Shown here: positions 53,785-61,056 of the stretch, piece after piece | How positions within the stretch are numbered: the first letter of the stretch is position 1 | How the letters are laid out: each line of letters begins with the position of its first letter | DNA from: Flavobacterium hercynium | GTDB taxonomy: Bacteria; Bacteroidota; Bacteroidia; Flavobacteriales; Flavobacteriaceae | NCBI RefSeq assembly: GCF_002217285.1 | Contig: NZ_MUGW01000002.1 | Span: 62,001-126,000 of the forward strand | DNA: 64,000 nucleotides | Direction: 5' to 3' | The notes under the pieces: generated by a model | Told to the model about the DNA's origin: nothing | What the model saw: the letters and a program-made list of their open reading frames with translations, nothing else | Databases searched by the model: none | Made by a program: the position numbers and the translations under genes

Positions 53785-54541
53785 CGGCAAGTATTTGTTT
53801 GTATTTTACGGCTAATTCGCCCAGTAAAAATTCGGTTGTAGTTCTATTTTTAGAATCCAGAATAATAGTAAACTTATCATTATCTACTGCATAATATTCA
53901 AATCCTTTTACATATTCCTTTGGTATGCTTAAACGATTTACGAAATGATCAAGTGTAAACATCTTCTCCAAAAGTCTCATAAAATATTCTTTCTTTTCGA
54001 CTTTCACTTCCTTTTTCAGCATTGCCGTACGTCCAGAGAAAAAATTCAGCAACGGATCAGCAGAAATTGAACCGCCCGCCATCATATTTTCTGCATTAGC
54101 AGAAGGATCTAACGCTGTTGCCGTTTTCAGTTTTCTCTCGGCAGGAGTATACGTTCTTTGCCCTGCAGGCACAATACCTAAATTAGCCGCATTAATATTA
54201 TTGTAACTCTTTACAACAACTTCCTGCAATTGATACATCACCAAACCTAATTTTACAGTAAAATTAAGATCCGTAAAATTTTCTGCTGTTAGCAAAATTC
54301 TCTTCTCTCTAAATCGAATAGACGAAAACACAAGAGTCTCACCAGCCTTCGCTTTTATAGAAAAAGATCCTTCATCATTGGTCGTAATTGTTTCTTCGGT
54401 TTGCGCGTTTATCACATAAACTCCTTCCAAATCATTAGCCTCTGACACTATTTTACCGCTCAATACAATGCGTTCATCACTTTGCGACCACATCGACTGA
54501 CTTAAAACAGCTACTAAAACGCACAAAACCTTTTTGCTCAA
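53771..54541 (-). CDS. CarboxypepD-reg-like domain protein (paralog 3, first of the operon)
   Basis: About 256 residues from the TTG chosen here, giving the signal peptide SKKVLCVLVAVLSQSMWSQ. A more distal TTG at 54595 exists, but it lies within a TAAATTTG promoter box (54593-54600), so translation should not begin there. The beta-sandwich is SGKIVSEANDLEGVYVINAQTEETITTNDEGSFSIKAKAGETLVFSSIRFREKRILL; helical C-terminal part ends LAVKYKQILAVENK. Probably arose with paralogs 1 and 2 by tandem duplication. Possible role at the outer membrane; unproven. Confidence 0.75.
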   Translation of the reverse strand: MSKKVLCVLVAVLSQSMWSQSDERIVLSGKIVSEANDLEGVYVINAQTEETITTNDEGSFSIKAKAGETLVFSSIRFREKRILLTAENFTDLNFTVKLGLVMYQLQEVVVKSYNNINAANLGIVPAGQRTYTPAERKLKTATALDPSANAENMMAGGSISADPLLNFFSGRTAMLKKEVKVEKKEYFMRLLEKMFTLDHFVNRLSIPKEYVKGFEYYAVDNDKFTIILDSKNRTTTEFLLGELAVKYKQILAVENK

Positions 54542-54592
54542 AATAAAAAAATTAGGATTATTGTTAAGATGTAAAAATATCCTAATGTATTC

Positions 54593-54600
54593 CAAATTTA
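54593..54600 (-). promoter_or_regulatory. Candidate -7 box for the CarboxypepD-reg operon
   Basis: Minus-strand TAAATTTG fits TAnnTTTG and lies 51 bp before the TTG start at 54541. Confidence 0.5.
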
Positions 54601-54700
54601 ATACTAAGAGCTTGGTAAAAATATGTTAATTAAACTCCAATTTTTTAAAACCAAACAAAGAGTTTTAATATCTTTAGTCGAAACATTTGAGTCAAAAAAC

Positions 54701-55408
54701 ATGAAAAGGATCATCATTGCCAGCACCTCTACACTACACGGAGGCAGCTATTTAGAGTATTTATTACCCACCTTACAATCACATTTCAAAAATTGTAAAA
54801 CCATATTATTCATACCTTATGCGCGTCCGGGTGGAATTTCGCATACAGAATATACCCAAAAAGTAGCGCAAGCCTTTGCTTCTATAAACATCGCCGTAAA
54901 AGGAATTCATGAATACGAAGACGCTCAAAATGCCATTAAAAATGCAGAAGGAATTTTTACCGGCGGAGGCAACACTTTTTTATTGGTAACACAATTGTAC
55001 CAAAACAATGTAATGCAACTCCTTTCTGAAACTGTAAAAAACGGAACGCCCTATCTGGGAACAAGTGCCGGAAGCAACATTTGCGGATTATCGATGCAAA
55101 CCACCAACGACATGCCAATTGTTTACCCACCAAGTTTTCAGACCCTAGGATTAATTCCGTTTAATTTGAATCCGCATTTTCTGGATGCTGATGAGCAGTC
55201 TAAACACATGGGAGAAACCCGAGAAACAAGGATTAAAGAATTTCACGCCTTCAACGCCATACCCGTTTTAGGCCTAAGAGAAGGAAGCTGGCTAGAAGTA
55301 CAAGGAGACAAAATTATCCTAAAAGGAGACCTAAAAGCTCGCTTGTTTCTACAAAATCAAACCCCTGAAGAATTAGCTCCCGAAAGCGATTTAAGCAATT
55401 TAAAATAA
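54701..55408 (+). CDS. Peptidase E (S51 dipeptidase-like)
   Basis: 235 residues from MKRIIIASTSTLHGGSYLEYL; an earlier frame start at 54623 adds a non-conserved leader. Matches dipeptidase E (S51, class I glutamine amidotransferase-like fold), which hydrolyses dipeptides with N-terminal Asp. Active-site Ser is in YLGTSAGSNICGL (nucleophile elbow); FTGGGNTFLLV and NPHFLDADEQSKHMGETRETRIKEF are family blocks. Cytoplasmic. Divergent from the CarboxypepD-reg operon. Confidence 0.88.
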   Translation: MKRIIIASTSTLHGGSYLEYLLPTLQSHFKNCKTILFIPYARPGGISHTEYTQKVAQAFASINIAVKGIHEYEDAQNAIKNAEGIFTGGGNTFLLVTQLYQNNVMQLLSETVKNGTPYLGTSAGSNICGLSMQTTNDMPIVYPPSFQTLGLIPFNLNPHFLDADEQSKHMGETRETRIKEFHAFNAIPVLGLREGSWLEVQGDKIILKGDLKARLFLQNQTPEELAPESDLSNLK

Positions 55409-55505
55409 AAAATTCCAAGCCAAGTATGCCATAGAACAATTAAAAACTATGGCCGCTTTGCTTTCTAATCTTACGCAGATCATATTTGATTAGCCATAAC
55501 TTTAT

Positions 55506-55595
55506 TTTGGGCGTTTCCTTCGGCCGTGCTATCCGCTATATCTTTTTGTTTTTAAAGAAAAAACAAAAAGGATACCGCTTCTATCACTAACGCAA
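55506..55595 (-). repeat. Interspersed hairpin repeat, copy 2
   Basis: Reverse-complement relative of 48403-48480. On the minus strand it reads GATAGAAGCGGTATCC, stem CTTTTTGTTTTTT/AAAAACAAAAAG, then AAGATATAGCGGATAGC. The flanks match copy 1 while the inner stem GTTTTT/AAAAAC replaces CTCGC/GCGAG on both sides, i.e. compensated. It fills most of the 55409-55739 gene-free gap. Confidence 0.8.
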
Positions 55596-55739
55596 ACCCA
55601 GGAAGATTTAATATTTTTTTTTATTTCTAACGAGAAGAAATGACAAGATTACGAATATGAAGACCTATTTCAATACGATATAGAATATTAATTTCATTTT
55701 TTTTTCTATTTTACAATTCTTTTGAATTGCTTTTAGATA

Positions 55740-56879
55740 TTACACGAACCAATTTATTTTATTAAAATCTTCTAACATATTTTTACTTGCTGTCTCATTT
55801 ATTGATTTTATAAAACACAAATGCCCATAAAGCCAGTCATGAAAATTCATGGAATTATATTTTGGAAATTCATTTTCTCTTCTTTTTAAATGACTTACTA
55901 CTCCATATTTTCTGCAATAAAAAATATGTTCTGAAATTTCTTTTCTATATTTTTTAGAAACATTCACGCCATTTGTAGTTGTAAGACCTGTAACATACTG
56001 TTTGCTTCCTTTTTTCATATATTTTGTCTTTTCTGTATTAACAAAAAAACCTTCTTCACTAATTATTTTATTTATTAATTTCAACGGAGGTAACTTCCCT
56101 TTTTTTTGTATTGAAAAAGTTAAATCATCTGCATACCTAGAATAATTAAAATTAATTTTTCTTGCTAATGCTTCAAATCTGTAATCTAGTTTAGTAGCTA
56201 TTATATTAGCAAGCATTGGACTAGTTGGAGCTCCCTGTGGCAATATCGAAGGTTTTTCTTTTAATAATTTAGATAATATTTCTTGTGAATTTCTATCAAA
56301 ATCAATCCAATAACTCTCCCTGTGTCTTGCCGTTGTTATTTTTGCTAATGTAAAAGCTAAATTTTCAACATAGCCCATTGATTTAAATATTCCATACACT
56401 CTTCTCTCGGTTATTGTATCATAAAATTTGAGTAAATCTATTTTCAAAATAACTTCAGCATTTTCATGAACTTTAGCATTATCATAAATAGATACTTTCT
56501 TTCTAAAGCCTTTGCAACTTTCCGCTAATGGATAATTTTCTAAAACATTAACAAGTATCCATTTTTGAATATACTTTAAGTCTTTGGCAGGAGCCATAAT
56601 CTCTCTAAATGTACCGTTCCGTTTTTTTAATTTAAAGTAATTATACCGTTTATACTTATGCTCATAATTATAAATAATATCATTTTTACCATCACCAACT
56701 AAATTTCTTAAATAATCTGATTTAACACCAATTTGAATTGATAGATGCTCTAAAGAAAAAATAACAGGCAGCTTTTTTTCTACTAAATTTTTACCGTATA
56801 CCAAGCAAGCATTAATAAATTCTTCTGATTTATTGTGTTCTCTCGCTTTTATAATAAATTTTTCAAAGGGGAATGACAT
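55740..56879 (-). CDS. Retron reverse transcriptase
   Basis: 379 residues. The RT copies a stretch of the adjacent ncRNA into msDNA primed by a 2'-5' branch on the RNA. Motifs: retron-specific NAxxH as NAKVH (134-138), Asp of the palm in LKIDLLKFYDT (D148), LPQGAPTSP (214-221), catalytic YADD (249-252) in SRYADDLTFS, and retron-typical VTG at 296-298 in QYVTGLTTTNGV. Length and the absence of maturase, CRISPR or DGR features fit a retron RT. It begins 5 nt after the a2 repeat of the ncRNA and is transcribed with the upstream effector gene. Strongly AT-rich with ATA/AGA codons, consistent with transfer. Confidence 0.95.
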   Translation of the reverse strand: MSFPFEKFIIKAREHNKSEEFINACLVYGKNLVEKKLPVIFSLEHLSIQIGVKSDYLRNLVGDGKNDIIYNYEHKYKRYNYFKLKKRNGTFREIMAPAKDLKYIQKWILVNVLENYPLAESCKGFRKKVSIYDNAKVHENAEVILKIDLLKFYDTITERRVYGIFKSMGYVENLAFTLAKITTARHRESYWIDFDRNSQEILSKLLKEKPSILPQGAPTSPMLANIIATKLDYRFEALARKINFNYSRYADDLTFSIQKKGKLPPLKLINKIISEEGFFVNTEKTKYMKKGSKQYVTGLTTTNGVNVSKKYRKEISEHIFYCRKYGVVSHLKRRENEFPKYNSMNFHDWLYGHLCFIKSINETASKNMLEDFNKINWFV

Positions 56880-56883
56880 AATC

Positions 56884-57117
56884 GTTTGTTACTCTTTCTT
56901 GAATGTTAAACAAATGTTCTTGAGAAATTATTATCCGTATTCTTAATCTGCAGCTAACAGAAAGATTTTATTTTATTTCCCTTATGTTATTGTTGAAGGT
57001 AGCAGAAAAAATCAACATAATACTGGTCATAAATTCTCAATATGCTATCAAGTAGCTTTAATAAATCTCGATACACTATACCGAGGAGACCTTTTTAGGG
57101 GTTTATTGCTAACAAAC
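56884..57117 (-). ncRNA. Candidate retron ncRNA (msr-msd)
   Basis: The whole 234-nt gap between the effector stop codon and the RT start. On the minus strand a1 GTTTGTTA (57117-57110) pairs perfectly with a2 TAACAAAC (56891-56884). The a1 repeat is followed by GC, so the context is TTAGC with the candidate branching G at 57109, as in retron Ec86. Two short msr hairpins follow: CTCGGTA/TATCGAG (57085-57067) and GCTA/TAGC (57056-57044). A longer msd-type stem uses TTATGTT (57014-57020 pairing with 56982-56988). a2 ends 5 nt before the RT ATG. Exact msd limits need folding or msDNA sequencing. Confidence 0.75.
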
Positions 57118-57118
57118 T

Positions 57119-58384
57119 TTATGTCAATCCTTTGAATTTTGATGGTAAATATAACTCATTCGTTTTTTTTGTCAAATTCTCTAATGATTCTTTTCTAATG
57201 TTTTCTTTTTTTGTTTTCTTTTTTAATTCTTTTAAAAATTGACAACCTTCTAAACTTAATTCAGATCTATAATCTATCAATTTTTTCATTTTAGCTTCAA
57301 AATAAACCATTCTTAATTCTTGTCTAGTTAAGCCTAAAATGTGACATATTATTATGTTATCATATCCTAAATTTTTTAAGTATAAAAGAGCAACAATCGA
57401 ATGAGCAGTTTTTGTATTGCTAAGAGTTTTTCGAACATATTTATCCTTTATTTTTCCCACAATAGATTGTCCTGTTATTACATCAATTCCTATTCTATTA
57501 CAGATTCCTATATAAAATGCTATATCTTTTTTAAATTCTTTAGCTTCATCCATCCTATTTTTTGACTCTCTTGGATATATTGCGTTCCATTCTTTAGTTT
57601 CAACCCAAATAATAGGTAATGTATTATCAGGTGTACAATGAAAAAAAGAAACCAATGATTGTCCATTATCAAATCCTAGTGGAGCAACAAAATTAAGTGA
57701 GTTTCCATATTTCATTGCCATAGTTTTTATTGTCAATAGATTTTTAAATGCCATTAAAGGGGATTTTCCATTTTGAAAAATTTTATTTCTAATTTCAGCA
57801 CGTATTTTTATTTCCGAAAAAGCATTTTCTATTTGAAGTTTCCCTTCTTCCATTATTATAGCTGATAATAAATAAAAACCTTTAAATGCACTATTATCGA
57901 TCCAATTTTTAATTTTTTTTACTTTCTTATACTCATCAATAAAAGTTTTTCCACTTCCAATAAAGTCATCAATAAAAATGATATACTTATAATCTGAAAG
58001 ATTTTTTACATTTTCTATATCATGCGTTGGTAAAATATTATGTTCTCTTTTTTTATATGATGATGTATTTTTTAAAGGATAAGTTACTAAACTTCCGCTC
58101 TTACCTACTTTACCATAGGGAAATACTATTATTTTTTCATGATCAGGAATGTCTTTTAAAATTTCAAACAATAAATTATTAAGCCGGAACATAAACTCAG
58201 TAAAAGGAATGTATTCAAAAACATTTAATAAGTCTATAGCAATGTTAATTTCATTTTCTTCAAAATTCTCAAGCCATTTTACAATCTTTGAAGGCAAAAT
58301 AGAATTTTTTAATCTCGGCAAAAGATTCTGTATTCTTGCCGAAGTTTTATCATCAAAATAATATTTATCGCCTTTAATTTCCAT
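57119..58384 (-). CDS. Retron effector: PRTase-like protein with C-terminal winged-helix
   Basis: 421 residues. Residues ~130-150 (YKYIIFIDDFIGSGKTFID) form the PRPP-binding loop of type I phosphoribosyltransferases (two hydrophobics, DD, then GSGKT). About residues 310-395 (TAHSIVALLYLKNLGYDNIIICHILGLTRQELRMVYFEAKMKKLIDYRSELSLEGCQFLKEL) look like a DNA-binding winged helix ending in the SLEG pattern. Retrons with a PRTase partner are known (I recall them as type III); the toxic effect would be unleashed when phage damages the msDNA-RT complex. Its stop codon TAA ends at 57119, 2 bp from the ncRNA a1 repeat. Confidence 0.85.
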   Translation of the reverse strand: MEIKGDKYYFDDKTSARIQNLLPRLKNSILPSKIVKWLENFEENEINIAIDLLNVFEYIPFTEFMFRLNNLLFEILKDIPDHEKIIVFPYGKVGKSGSLVTYPLKNTSSYKKREHNILPTHDIENVKNLSDYKYIIFIDDFIGSGKTFIDEYKKVKKIKNWIDNSAFKGFYLLSAIIMEEGKLQIENAFSEIKIRAEIRNKIFQNGKSPLMAFKNLLTIKTMAMKYGNSLNFVAPLGFDNGQSLVSFFHCTPDNTLPIIWVETKEWNAIYPRESKNRMDEAKEFKKDIAFYIGICNRIGIDVITGQSIVGKIKDKYVRKTLSNTKTAHSIVALLYLKNLGYDNIIICHILGLTRQELRMVYFEAKMKKLIDYRSELSLEGCQFLKELKKKTKKENIRKESLENLTKKTNELYLPSKFKGLT

Positions 58385-58386
58385 TT

Positions 58387-58703
58387 TTATCGATTTAGTA
58401 ATAGTTGTATTAAACTAACTACGTCTTTAAGCACTTGAAATTCAACATGTTCAACATTTGCTTCATTTTTTATCATTTGATGAATTAATTTCGCAAATTG
58501 AATTAATAGACTACCTTTTCTTGCTTGTTTGTATAATTCTATATATTTCTATTCTTTTAACTTTAAATGATTACATTTTACTTTTCAAACTTATTCTTTC
58601 TGCTACAGTTTTCCATAAATTGTTTTGATAATAAGTCGCAAAATAATTCTTTTAAAAATGAAAAGCCTACAGTATAAATACCTGTTTTAGTCTTATTAAG
58701 CAT
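58387..58703 (-). pseudogene. Broken reading frames upstream of the retron effector
   Basis: On the minus strand a frame lacking a start codon reads KYIELYKQARKGSLLIQFAK...LNR (58548-58387) and stops 2 nt before the PRTase ATG, a spacing typical of coupled genes. It is preceded in frame by HLKLKE and a TAG (58549-58551). A 41-residue frame (58703-58578, MLNKTKTGIYTVGF...) lies further up in another register. Together they look like the decayed remains of a small gene once linked to the retron; alternatively sequencing errors. Confidence 0.3.
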
Positions 58704-58706
58704 AAA

Positions 58707-58728
58707 AAAGGATGCCTAAGCATCCTTT
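58707..58728 (-). terminator. Intrinsic terminator upstream of the retron locus
   Basis: AAAGGATGC (58707-58715) and GCATCCTTT (58720-58728) form a 9-bp stem with a 4-nt loop. On the minus strand six T residues follow, so it would stop transcription entering the retron from its left-hand side; on the plus strand the tract is weaker. Confidence 0.7.
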
Positions 58729-58795
58729 AAATTAATTTATCAATCGTATTCTTTTTCACATTCTATAAAAAATTAAGATAATGTAGTTTCTTCTG

Positions 58796-58824
58796 CTCGT
58801 GCGAGCATCATGCTCGTTCGCACA
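58796..58824. repeat. Short palindromic element
   Basis: GTGCGAGCAT CATGC TCGTTCGCAC: GTGCGA and TCGCAC pair with an inner GCAT/ATGC stem and a small bulge. GC-rich within an AT-rich spacer, so it stands out as a REP-like unit. Confidence 0.6.
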
Positions 58825-59025
58825 ATCTTATGTAAGCTTATTTAAGGACAAGATACACATGTCTGATTTGTAAGTATTTATATCGACAAAATAAATTTAT
58901 TTACAGAAAAAGCTGTTTACCATTACGAACGATTGCCCATTTTTCTTATATTTGCTTTTAATCCGTCAGGATTGTATTTTTGCGATTCTTCATATAAAAT
59001 ATTTGAAGCGTTCGCTTTGAGTCTC

Positions 59026-59131
59026 GCTCTTGAAAACTGGTAATTTTTGCAACGAGATGATAAGTAAGATGCTCACGTCCTATGGCGTGGGCTCACTTAT
59101 TGTTGCAAGGGTATACCAGTACCTCAAGAGC
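59026..59131. repeat. Long nested inverted repeat (106 nt)
   Basis: Nested arms: GCTCTTGA (59026-59033) with TCAAGAGC (59124-59131), ACTGGTA (59036-59042) with TACCAGT (59114-59120), TTGCAAC (59047-59053) with GTTGCAA (59102-59108), ATAAGT (59060-59065) with ACTTAT (59095-59100), and CACG with CGTG at the tip. The stem is long but interrupted by bulges, unlike a terminator. It may be a structured RNA gene or a degenerate mobile-element end. The remaining spacer 58741-59441 shows no gene. Confidence 0.6.
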
Positions 59132-59441
59132 AGTAAGCTGAGTTCCGCGCCTTTTTTATGCTCTAAACTCTCCTTATTCTTAGCGCTATTTCTTCTGTTT
59201 TTGTTTTAAGTTTCGCTTTATAAAGTCGAATCTTTTAAAAGTTATAGTTGTGAAATAAAATTTTATCCTCTTTATGCTCATTAAGCCGTTTACTTAATAC
59301 ATAAAAAATGATCCTCTACCGTTGTCGCCAAACTAGTATAGAGGATCGTAGCTAATTAAACTATCGTTAAATTTACTTATCCAATATTATGAATAAATTT
59401 TCATTTTATATGGATAGGCAAACGCTTTATATCGTTTCCAC

Positions 59442-59978
59442 ATGAAAAAAAATAAAATATCTTTTGAAACTACTTTTTGGGCACACCAAGAATTAAAAAA
59501 CCCATTTGAAGTCATTGATGCCTTTTTAGGCTCCGAAAGTCTATCTTTCTACAAACAAACCTTAAGTGAAATAGTCTTTTACAGAAGCAAAGATGAAATC
59601 TATCAAAAAGAATGTCCGGGAGATGTGTTTTTTACCTATACCGCAATTCGCTCTTTTTTAAAAGCTTGCTCCTGCCTTCCATACAAAAGCAAAAAATGGA
59701 AGATTACCGAAATATCAGCTGAAAAAAGATCAATACTTTCACAAGCTTCTCTAACAGTAGAAGAATACGAAAATCCTTTTATAGTGTTTCAAAATGCCTT
59801 TGAAGAACATTCCTTAGCCGACTTCGAATTTTTCCTGTGCGAAATAATCCATCTGGCATTACGCCCCACTATTGTAGAATTTGATTTTGATTTGCTCACA
59901 CCTTATATTCATGTCATTAAAATGCTAGACGCAAGTCAACTATTACTCGAAAGTAAAGTTGAAAAAATTAATGAATAG
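59442..59978 (+). CDS. Conserved-looking hypothetical protein
   Basis: 178 residues, soluble, mostly helical (FFTYTAIRSFLKACSCLPYKSKKWKITEISAEKRSILSQASLTVEEYENPFIVFQNAFEEHSLADFEFFLCEIIHLALRP). I recognise no family. Its codon use is closer to the core genes than that of the retron, so it is probably a core gene of the lineage. A promoter is not obvious. Confidence 0.6.
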   Translation: MKKNKISFETTFWAHQELKNPFEVIDAFLGSESLSFYKQTLSEIVFYRSKDEIYQKECPGDVFFTYTAIRSFLKACSCLPYKSKKWKITEISAEKRSILSQASLTVEEYENPFIVFQNAFEEHSLADFEFFLCEIIHLALRPTIVEFDFDLLTPYIHVIKMLDASQLLLESKVEKINE

Positions 59979-60009
59979 TTATTTGATTTTAAAAGCGTTA
60001 AATTTCATA

Positions 60010-60090
60010 CCTAACAGGTCTTGAAGACCTGGTAGGAAATTCCGTTAAGATGCGCTATCCTAACAGGTTTCAAAAACCTGTTAGGTATTT
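60010..60090. repeat. Two CCTAACAGGT-type palindromic repeats
   Basis: Two copies of one hairpin family: CTAACAGGTCTT-GA-AGACCTGGTAG (about 60011-60038) and CCTAACAGGTTT-CAA-AAACCTGTTAGG (60060-60086). The first has a mismatch, the second is perfect. This style of CCTAACAGGT element is widespread in Bacteroidetes intergenic DNA. It occupies most of the 59979-60200 gap. Confidence 0.8.
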
Positions 60091-60200
60091 AAGGAATTCA
60101 CAAAAACAAGAAGAAAATCCGTGTAAATCCGTGTTTTCGCATAGCGAATCAGTTCAATCCGCGTACCATAACATAATCCCAACAAAATAGCACGCAAAAA

Positions 60201-60231
60201 AAAATCCTCAAACAAATTGTTTGAGGATTTT
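60201..60231. terminator. Intrinsic terminator downstream of the tRNA-Gly genes
   Basis: AAAATCCTCAAACAA and TTGTTTGAGGATTTT form a 15-bp stem with a 1-nt centre, just after the 3' end of the second tRNA on the minus strand. Confidence 0.88.
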
Positions 60232-60235
60232 GAAG

Positions 60236-60308
<73 letters not shown>

Positions 60309-60413
60309 ATTAACCGGGTGCAAATGTAAAAAATAATTTCTTTTAAAAAAAATTAAATCAATATTTTTTTACTTTGCTAAAAAATTGAAAATCTAAATCT
60401 TCATTTTTCTTAG

Positions 60414-60486
<73 letters not shown>

Positions 60487-60620
60487 ATTGGTGGTGCAAA
60501 TATAGAAAATAAGTTAAGTTCAAAACAAGCTTTTGGGCAAAAAAATTTAATAAAAAACAACATTTTCTTTTAACCTATTTAAAATTAAAAAGTTATATAT
60601 TTAAATATTTTTTACAAATC

Positions 60621-61055
60621 ATGACTATTATTAAAGAAATTCCATCAAAAGACACTTATATCGTTCGCCAACCTGTTCTTCGAAAAGGAAAACCCATCGA
60701 AAGCTGCATCTTCGAGGGCGATGATTTACCAACCACACATCATTTCGGTTTATACAAAGATTCATTAATAGGAATAATTTCATTGTTTTCGAAAATCAAT
60801 CCTATATTTGCACACGAAAATCAGGCGCAGATTCGCGGTATGGCAATCTTGGAAATCCATCAGAAACAAGGTTTTGGAGAAGCTTTAGTATTACATTGCG
60901 AGGAATATTGCAAAGCAAACAATACGTCTTTAATATGGTTTAATGCCAGAACCGAAGCTGTGGGATTTTATAAAAAATTGAATTATCAGACAATTGGCGA
61001 GCCATTTGACATCAAAGATGTTGGCGAGCACTATTTAATGTTTAAAAAAATATAA
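60621..61055 (+). CDS. GNAT family N-acetyltransferase
   Basis: 144 residues. Acetyl-CoA binding motif is AQIRGMAILEIHQKQGFGEALVLHCEEYC, preceded by a strand GIISLFSK and followed by IWFNARTEAVGFYKKLNYQTIGEPF, the standard GNAT core. The substrate is unknown. The next gene begins 1 bp after its stop codon, so they are cotranscribed. Confidence 0.92.
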   Translation: MTIIKEIPSKDTYIVRQPVLRKGKPIESCIFEGDDLPTTHHFGLYKDSLIGIISLFSKINPIFAHENQAQIRGMAILEIHQKQGFGEALVLHCEEYCKANNTSLIWFNARTEAVGFYKKLNYQTIGEPFDIKDVGEHYLMFKKI

Positions 61056-61056
61056 A

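Noticed and set aside
55740..56879. Diversity-generating retroelement or group II intron RT
   Set aside because: No template/variable repeat, no maturase or intron domains; NAxxH and VTG motifs favour a retron, and the Avd-like proteins in the window are 30 kb away in a different context.
58578..58703. 41-residue minus-strand ORF MLNKTKTGIYTVGF
   Set aside because: Starts directly after a minus-strand terminator, so transcription from its left is unlikely; kept only as part of the degenerate region.
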